The position numbers and the translations under genes were made by a program. Source: Acidobacteriota bacterium (lineage in GTDB: Bacteria; Acidobacteriota; Vicinamibacteria; Vicinamibacterales; UBA2999). Taken from it: 64,000 nucleotides of DNA. Location of the stretch: positions 1-64,000 of the forward strand of contig JAUSDY010000110.1 of the NCBI GenBank assembly GCA_030650395.1, given 5' to 3'. Of the stretch, positions 58,752 through 64,000 are shown one piece after another; within the stretch, counting starts at the first letter, position 1, and the number at the start of each line of letters is the position of its first letter. Under the pieces are notes generated by a model, which saw nothing but the letters and a program-made list of their open reading frames with translations, made no database searches and was not told the origin of the DNA.

Positions 58752-61265
58752 GTGAGACGGGTACTTCGTTACACGCTGATCCTGCTGGCAGTCATCATCG
58801 GGCTTATCGTCGGCGGCGGCGTTTACGCACGATCTCAGCTCAAGGCCAGCCTTCCCATCGTCGATGGTTCCTCTTCAGTACCGGGCCTGGCCGCGCCGGC
58901 GCGAGTCGAGCGCGACGCGCTCGGCGTGCCGACCATCACCGCCGGGTCCCGCGAGGACGCTGCGCGGGCCCTCGGTTTCCTGCACGCGCAGGATCGCTTT
59001 TTCCAGATGGATCTCCAGCGGCGCCAGCCGGCCGGTGAGTTGTCGGGCCTGGTTGGCATCCGGGCGCTCGAAGTAGACGAAGAGGCGCGCGTGCATCGCT
59101 TCCGCGATGTCGCGCATCGGGCACTCGAGCTCACCGAGCCCTCGTACCGCCGCATCCTCGACGCCTACGCCGAAGGCGTCAACGCCGGCCTCGGCGCGCT
59201 CGGCGCGGCGCCCTTCGAATACCTCGTGCTGCGCGCCGTGCCGGAGCCGTGGCAGGCGGAAGACTCGATCCTCACGGTGCTCGCGATGTTCAACACGCTG
59301 CAAGGCCGGCAGGCGTTGTTCGAGCGGACGCTCGGTGCGATTCAAGAGACGATGCCCGAACCGATGTTCCGGTTCCTGATGACGGCCGGATCCGAATGGG
59401 ACACGCCCGTGATCGGATCGGCGATCGCGCGCCCGCCGATACCAGGGCCCGAGGTGTTCGACCTACGTCACGGCCAGGCCACGGAAACACGGAAACACCC
59501 TTCGACTCCGCTCGCGAAAACGCGGGCGTCGCTCAGGGCAAGCGGGTGCAATGAGATCGCCTTGCTGGGGGCTTCGGTGTTTCTGCTTGCCCCGAGCGTA
59601 GTCGAGGGGTGTTTCCGTGATGAGCATGTGATCGCCGGCAGCAACAACTGGGCGGTCGATGCGGCGCACTCGGCGTCGGGCACGGCGCTTGTGGCTAACG
59701 ACATGCACCTGGCCATCAACGTTCCGATCATCTGGTATCGCGCCTCGATGGCGTATGCCGATTCGTCGCAGCCGAAAACGGCCGCGCGCGTCACCGGCGT
59801 CACGCTGCCGGGCCTGCCAAGCATCGTCGTCGGCAGCAACGGTCAGGTCGCGTGGGGATTCACCAACAGCGGCGGCGATTGGAGCGACCTGGTGCGGATC
59901 GATCCGGACCCCCGCGAGCCATCGCGGTACCTGACGCCCGAGGGACCGAAGCCGTTCGAGACCTTCAGCGAAACGATCTTGGCCAAAGGCGCGGCGTCGC
60001 AGACGGTGCAGGTGCGGTGGACGATGTGGGGACCGATTGTCTGGAAAGACGCGAAGGGCCGCGAATACGCGCAGCGGTGGATCGCGCACGATGCGCAGGC
60101 AATTTCGTCGGACGTGACCAGGCCGGAGCGCGCGCAGACGGTGGACGAGGTGCTCGCGGCCGTCGCCGGCCTCGGCATCCCGAATCAGAACGTCACGGCG
60201 GGTGACACGAGCGGCCGCATCGGGTGGACGATCGGCGGCGCCATTCCGCGCCGGGTGGGCCACGACGGTTTGACGCCGGCGTCGTGGGCCGACGGCACGC
60301 ATCGATGGGATGGCTACCTTCCCGCCGGCGAGTTCCCCCGCATTACCAATCCGGAGGGCGGCCGGATCTGGACCGCCAACGCTCCGGTAGTCGACGGCGC
60401 CATGCTGGCCACCATCGGCGAGGGCGGCTACGCGGACGGCATTCGCGCGCGCCTGATTCGCGATCGGCTGATGGCCATCGACAAGGCCACGCCGAAAGAT
60501 ATGCTGGCCATCCAGCTCGAAAACAAGGCGCTCTTCCTGGATCGGTGGCGGACGCTCGTGCTGGAAGCGTTGCAACGGCCGGACGCGATTGGGACGGGAC
60601 CGCACTCGCGCCAAAGAGCGGAGTTCGGGCGTCTCGTCGAGACAACCTGGACCGGACGCGCGTCACCGGATTCGGTCGCGTACCGGTTGGTGCGACAGTT
60701 CCGCGCGGCGCTGGTGCGTCGCGTGATGACGACGCTCACGGCGCCTGCCAGGCGTATCGATCCGGCGTTTGATTACACGCGATCGCTTCGCGGCGAAAGC
60801 CCGGTGTGGCAGCTGGTGAGCGAGAAGCCGGCGCATCTGCTCGATCCGCAGTTCAAGACGTGGGATGAACAGATCCTGTTTGCCGTCGATGTCGCGATTG
60901 GCGAGCTCGCCGAGGCCGGTCCCACGCTTGCCGATCGGACGTGGGGCGAATTTAATCGCGCGCAGATGTTTCACCCGCTCGCGTCGGGGATTCCGTTCTT
61001 CGGCCGCTATCTCAACATGCCGTCGGATCCGCTGCCGGGCGATGTCTACACGCCGCGCGCCCACTCACCGCGCGCCGGCCCGTCGCAGCGCATGGCGGTG
61101 TCTCCCGGTCTCGAGAAGGACGGGATTATGGAAGTGCCCACCGGCCAGAGCGGACATCCGCTCTCGCCGCATTACGGCGATCAATATCGCGCCTGGCTCA
61201 ACGGCGAGCCCTCGCCATTTCTGCCGGGGCCCACGGTGTCGACGCTCACGCTCACACCTCGCTAG
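58752..61265 (+). CDS. Penicillin-acylase-family (Ntn-hydrolase) protein with a repeat insert
   Basis: An N-terminal anchor or signal (YTLILLAVIIGLIVGGGVYA) is followed by the alpha-chain (RDALGVPTITAGSREDAARA, FFQMDLQRRQPAGELSGLVG), the autocatalytic junction AGSNNWAVDAAHS with the new N-terminal Ser, and the beta-chain (PSIVVGSNGQVAWGFTNSGG). The region just before the junction contains a 132-bp palindromic insert (44 codons) in the spacer that is normally removed. GTG 58752 is the only good start. It hydrolyses an amide, perhaps a beta-lactam, acylhomoserine lactone or similar; 837 residues. Confidence 0.93.
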   Translation: MRRVLRYTLILLAVIIGLIVGGGVYARSQLKASLPIVDGSSSVPGLAAPARVERDALGVPTITAGSREDAARALGFLHAQDRFFQMDLQRRQPAGELSGLVGIRALEVDEEARVHRFRDVAHRALELTEPSYRRILDAYAEGVNAGLGALGAAPFEYLVLRAVPEPWQAEDSILTVLAMFNTLQGRQALFERTLGAIQETMPEPMFRFLMTAGSEWDTPVIGSAIARPPIPGPEVFDLRHGQATETRKHPSTPLAKTRASLRASGCNEIALLGASVFLLAPSVVEGCFRDEHVIAGSNNWAVDAAHSASGTALVANDMHLAINVPIIWYRASMAYADSSQPKTAARVTGVTLPGLPSIVVGSNGQVAWGFTNSGGDWSDLVRIDPDPREPSRYLTPEGPKPFETFSETILAKGAASQTVQVRWTMWGPIVWKDAKGREYAQRWIAHDAQAISSDVTRPERAQTVDEVLAAVAGLGIPNQNVTAGDTSGRIGWTIGGAIPRRVGHDGLTPASWADGTHRWDGYLPAGEFPRITNPEGGRIWTANAPVVDGAMLATIGEGGYADGIRARLIRDRLMAIDKATPKDMLAIQLENKALFLDRWRTLVLEALQRPDAIGTGPHSRQRAEFGRLVETTWTGRASPDSVAYRLVRQFRAALVRRVMTTLTAPARRIDPAFDYTRSLRGESPVWQLVSEKPAHLLDPQFKTWDEQILFAVDVAIGELAEAGPTLADRTWGEFNRAQMFHPLASGIPFFGRYLNMPSDPLPGDVYTPRAHSPRAGPSQRMAVSPGLEKDGIMEVPTGQSGHPLSPHYGDQYRAWLNGEPSPFLPGPTVSTLTLTPR
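59488..59619. repeat. 132-bp in-frame element with 20-bp terminal inverted repeats
   Basis: CACGGAAACACCC..CGACT (59488-59507) and AGTCG..GGGTGTTTCCGTG (59600-59619) are inverted with two mismatches. The centre has CTCAGGGCAAGC and GCTTGCCCCGAG. The length is 44 codons and no stop is introduced. Confidence 0.88.
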
Positions 61266-62125
61266 AACTTCCAGACGAAATTGATGATCGGCGCGGCGAC
61301 GAATTCGCCGACGCCGATCGGTGACACCAGCCCGAGATCAACTGACAGTCGCTCGCCGAGAAATCGCAGGCCGCCGCTCGCCAATCCGCCGTCACGAAAC
61401 AGGTAGTTTTCGGTGACGAGCTTGATTCTGCGGCCGACCCGATGTTCGGCTCCCACCATCAACAGCGGTGAGCCCCCGTCATCGCCCTCTTCGCCGCTGC
61501 GCTCGTAGGCGTAACCCGCGCCAACGGTGAAGGCCGAATCGGCGCTGCCCGTCGTGACCACTCCGTACGCGATACCGAGGTTATAGTCCCCGACGTTGAA
61601 AAAGTGCAGGACGCCGAGCGACACCTCCGTGGACCTGGCCTTATAGATCTGCACCTTCGGTGTGACCCAGAACGGCAGGTCGTTGCTGCCGAAGATGAGC
61701 GGCGTGCCGCCACCGATCGAGATGCGATCGGTGATGCCGTATTGCACGAACGGCAGCAGGATCTCGTAGACGCCGAAGTAGGATTCGCCGCGTTTCAACG
61801 ATCGGCCGGTCGGCGCGAAAAACAGCCTCGTCGGATTCGGATCCGCTGTCCAGAATTCGCCGTTAACCACGCGGCCGGTCACCGGGCCGATGGCCTGCAC
61901 CATGGCCCGGTCCACCTCCATCGCGACGCCGGAAACGGTGCGGAAGGTGAAGCGCTCGCCGGTGACGGACTCAACGCGCCCAATCGCGCGTGTGCCGTCC
62001 TTTAATTCCAGCTGCTGCGTTTCTCCTTCCGCCGGCACAGCGATCAAGATCGTCGGCTGCGGCGAACTCTGTTGGGGAGACGCCGAGAGCGCCACGAGCA
62101 ACGACGCGAGCATCAATCCAGTCAT
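61262..62125 (-). CDS. Secreted beta-barrel protein of unknown function
   Basis: The 287-residue product has a signal peptide (TGLMLASLLVALSASPQQ), a SH3-like start (LELKDGTRAIGRVESVTGER) and a barrel-like C-terminal half of amphipathic strands (FGVYEILLPFVQYGITDRIS, LSVDLGLVSPIGVGEF) ending in Phe. A GGAAGG lies before ATG 62125. Outer-membrane location is inferred. It overlaps the acylase gene at the 3' end by 4 bp. Confidence 0.84.
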   Translation of the reverse strand: MTGLMLASLLVALSASPQQSSPQPTILIAVPAEGETQQLELKDGTRAIGRVESVTGERFTFRTVSGVAMEVDRAMVQAIGPVTGRVVNGEFWTADPNPTRLFFAPTGRSLKRGESYFGVYEILLPFVQYGITDRISIGGGTPLIFGSNDLPFWVTPKVQIYKARSTEVSLGVLHFFNVGDYNLGIAYGVVTTGSADSAFTVGAGYAYERSGEEGDDGGSPLLMVGAEHRVGRRIKLVTENYLFRDGGLASGGLRFLGERLSVDLGLVSPIGVGEFVAAPIINFVWKF

Positions 62126-62150
62126 GACCAACCTTCCAGTCCTTACTATT

Positions 62151-62681
62151 TCACTTTTTCCGCATGTTGAATCCGGCGAGCATGCTCACGCGCACGCCGG
62201 ACTTTGATGGCACGACGGCCAGGTTGACCGGAACATTGAGATGGCCGATGGGAAAGTTGACGCCGACCGCCGCAGCAAGAGCGACGCCGACCGGCGTGAA
62301 ATTCGGGCCGACGGCAAACTCGACGCCCTTCGCCGTCCGGGCGCCCACCAGCCAACTCAAACTCGGTATCACCACGCCTTGCTCCATCCCTCCGAACAGC
62401 AGTGCCCACTCGGTCACCGCCGTGAGCCCGTTGTCGCTGCTGTAAAATCTTTTCTCCCACTGCCAGCCGAACTGGCTGATGACCGAGCCGACACCGTCGA
62501 AGTCGCCGGCGAGGTCGTCGTGGAGTTTGCGCACGATCCCATCACTGAGAAACGTGACGCCTATGCGCGGTCCCGACAGTTTCATGACCTCGGGAGCTTG
62601 AGTTGCCGCGACCTGGGCCTGTGCCGATTGAGACGAAGCGGCGAGCGCGACGAGCAAGAAAACAGCGATTCGATTCACCAT
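62151..62681 (-). CDS. Secreted small beta-barrel-like protein of unknown function
   Basis: ATG 62681 follows GGAGG and opens a signal peptide (NRIAVFLLVALAASSQSAQA). The rest (LSGPRIGVTFLSDGIVRKLH, AVTEWALLFGGMEQGV, KSGVRVSMLAGFNMRKK) has alternating strands consistent with a small barrel. It precedes the previous gene by 25 bp in the same direction, so the two may act together. Function unknown. Confidence 0.84.
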   Translation of the reverse strand: MVNRIAVFLLVALAASSQSAQAQVAATQAPEVMKLSGPRIGVTFLSDGIVRKLHDDLAGDFDGVGSVISQFGWQWEKRFYSSDNGLTAVTEWALLFGGMEQGVVIPSLSWLVGARTAKGVEFAVGPNFTPVGVALAAAVGVNFPIGHLNVPVNLAVVPSKSGVRVSMLAGFNMRKK

Positions 62682-62756
62682 GACAACCTCCACCTGCATC
62701 ATGGCGAACGCCTGCGGGGGAGTCCTGAGACCTGAGTGAGTCTGGGCTGAGAAACT

Positions 62757-62812
62757 ATGAGGTTCAGAAGTTCAGAGGTTCAGAGGTTCAGAGGTTCGAA
62801 CCCCTGAACCTA
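62757..62812. repeat. Inverted GGTTCAGA (8-bp) array
   Basis: Four GGTTCAGA units and TTCGAACCCCTGAACC form a foldback. The right end reaches the stop codon of the TPR gene. Confidence 0.9.
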
Positions 62813-64000
62813 TGAGGCGCGGGCCGCGAGCTTGGCGAGAAGTTCCGGGTAACCTGGCGCAACGCGGACCGCCTCGAGCATCGGATCGACCGGGATAATC
62901 CAGCCGGCCGGGCCCGCCGGCGCATCTGCCAGCATGCGATCGAGCAGCTCCATCGCTGCGGCGGTCTGCCCTTCCACGATGCGCTGTCCCGCCGACACGA
63001 GCGCCGCTTCGACGTGGCGCTCACCCCGCATGAGGTCAGCGATGGCGTGCTCGGCTGCAGTCCTGGCGTTCTTGCATTCACGCGCGTCGGCGCCGCGGGT
63101 GGCCACGGCGTAAAGTCCCAGCGTGGCGCGCGGATGGGCCGGCGCTTCAGCCAGCGCTTGATTGAACGTGGCTGCCGCGGACGAAGAGTCGTTCATCGTC
63201 AGATGCATGAACCCGGTGGCCACGCGCGCATTGAGCACGAACTCGCGCGCATAAATGTGCCCGCTTGCGTCGGTGGTGCTCTCCTCATCAAGGCTCGACA
63301 GCGCGGCCGAGGTATCGCCGCGCGCCGCCAGCAGCAGACCTCGCAACCAGTGAAACCCAATGGCAGGCAACGGCGTGCGATCGCCGCGCTGCCGGCGTTG
63401 CGTCTCGGCGCCGACCGTGGCCTCGCGCTCGGCGCGGTCGAGCGTGCCGCGCGCGATGAACACCATCGCCGAGAGCATGCGCACCGGAGCGGAACCCGGC
63501 ATCAGTGTCAGTGTACGCCCAGCAGCGCGTAGCCGTTCCTCGCCCCAGGCGCTGTACGCGAGACGGTACTGATGCCGCCAGTTATCGGGCTCGAGCGCAG
63601 CGGCGCGGCGGGCCGCGGCCTGCGCCTCTTCGGTCTTGCCGGCCGCCGACAACAAATATCCGAGCACCGCCCAGCCCTCGCCGAGCGATGGATCGACGGC
63701 GCACGCCTGCTTCGCCGCCGTCATCGCTCGCGTCAACAGGCCGCGGTCGGGTACGCTGCCCGATCTCGTCTGCTCGAATTGCATCAAGTACGCGTTGGCC
63801 AGCCCCGCATGTGCGGGTGCGTACGACGGCAGCTCCACCACCGCGCGCTCGAAGGCGGCGATCGCACCGGTCAGCTTCTCAAGATTCAGCGAGTCGAGCG
63901 CCAGCTTCCCCTGCACCCAGGACTGGAATGGATCCTCGCCGGTACTCTCACTCGCCCCGGTTGTCCCGCCCGTCTCAGCGGCCCCGACAAATCGAAAGCC
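62810..64000 (-). CDS. TPR-repeat protein (5' end outside window)
   Basis: The frame is open to the window edge with no stop, so the N-terminus is missing. Visible TPR-type units include AIAAFERAVVELPSYAPAHAG, GLANAYLMQFEQTRS and DPSLGEGWAVLGYLLSAAGKTEEAQAA, followed by less regular helices. The edge (GFRFVGAAETGGTTGASESTG) is a low-complexity linker, as found between a DNA-binding or kinase domain and TPRs in Acidobacteriota proteins; which one applies cannot be seen. 397 residues are inside the window. Confidence 0.82.
   Translation of the reverse strand, partial: GFRFVGAAETGGTTGASESTGEDPFQSWVQGKLALDSLNLEKLTGAIAAFERAVVELPSYAPAHAGLANAYLMQFEQTRSGSVPDRGLLTRAMTAAKQACAVDPSLGEGWAVLGYLLSAAGKTEEAQAAARRAAALEPDNWRHQYRLAYSAWGEERLRAAGRTLTLMPGSAPVRMLSAMVFIARGTLDRAEREATVGAETQRRQRGDRTPLPAIGFHWLRGLLLAARGDTSAALSSLDEESTTDASGHIYAREFVLNARVATGFMHLTMNDSSSAAATFNQALAEAPAHPRATLGLYAVATRGADARECKNARTAAEHAIADLMRGERHVEAALVSAGQRIVEGQTAAAMELLDRMLADAPAGPAGWIIPVDPMLEAVRVAPGYPELLAKLAARAS

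Overview
The window is high-GC DNA from what looks like an Acidobacteriota genome, most likely of the Vicinamibacterales type. The lineage is inferred from gene content: large TonB-dependent receptors with an N-terminal carboxypeptidase-regulatory-like domain, a DUF1501/DUF1800 pair, secreted S9 and M28 peptidases, a PIG-L deacetylase fusion, and many short self-complementary repeats. No rRNA, tRNA, CRISPR array, transposase or phage gene was seen. Both window edges cut genes (a hybrid histidine kinase on the left, a TPR protein on the right).

Layout. 0-1.1 kb: end of a hybrid kinase whose receiver has Glu at the phospho-acceptor position. 1.1-7.4 kb: a divergent esterase, then a five-gene cluster (esterase, RimK-like ATP-grasp, YbdK-like carboxylate-amine ligase, M29 aminopeptidase, a second ATP-grasp-like protein) that looks like a small peptide or amide metabolite pathway. 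7.5-10.2 kb: modABC and a divergent HTH-Mop regulator. 10.2-11.5 kb: PEBP protein and a Phd/VapC pair. 11.6-15.4 kb: two secreted peptidases. 15.6-22.3 kb: a his operon (hisI-G-D-C-B-H-F-A) preceded by a leader peptide with six His codons in nine and a Rho-independent terminator, i.e. a his attenuator. 22.7-24.6 kb: ECF sigma factor with a small membrane partner. 24.7-29.9 kb: metal-binding protein, c-type cytochrome, a Sir2 remnant, an esterase, a PQQ-dehydrogenase remnant and a small secreted protein. 30-38 kb: TonB receptor, TPR protein, DUF4097-like protein and an MFS transporter. 38.1-45.5 kb: a seven-gene CecR/YbhGFSR-type efflux operon with its own TolC. 45.6-64 kb: epimerase, SYLF protein, DUF1501/DUF1800, PIG-L fusion, second TonB receptor, FAD oxidoreductase, Ada, penicillin-acylase-type hydrolase, two barrel proteins and a TPR protein.

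The most unusual property is the repeat landscape. Nearly every gap between transcription units, and several gaps inside operons, holds an array of a short word (often 7 bp) followed by its reverse complement; each array uses its own word. Several arrays run into genes and are translated: one forms the signal peptide of the TPR protein, one the tail of HisD, one a 70-residue insert in an esterase, and two lie exactly where genes are truncated. Separately, short palindromic modules sit in frame inside unrelated proteins (HisI, TolC and the PIG-L protein all carry DKPKGLSP from the same palindrome; HisB, an ABC permease, a penicillin acylase and the Mo regulator carry others). A third class is 165-185 bp elements with near-perfect terminal inverted repeats whose arm sequences differ between copies while staying self-complementary.
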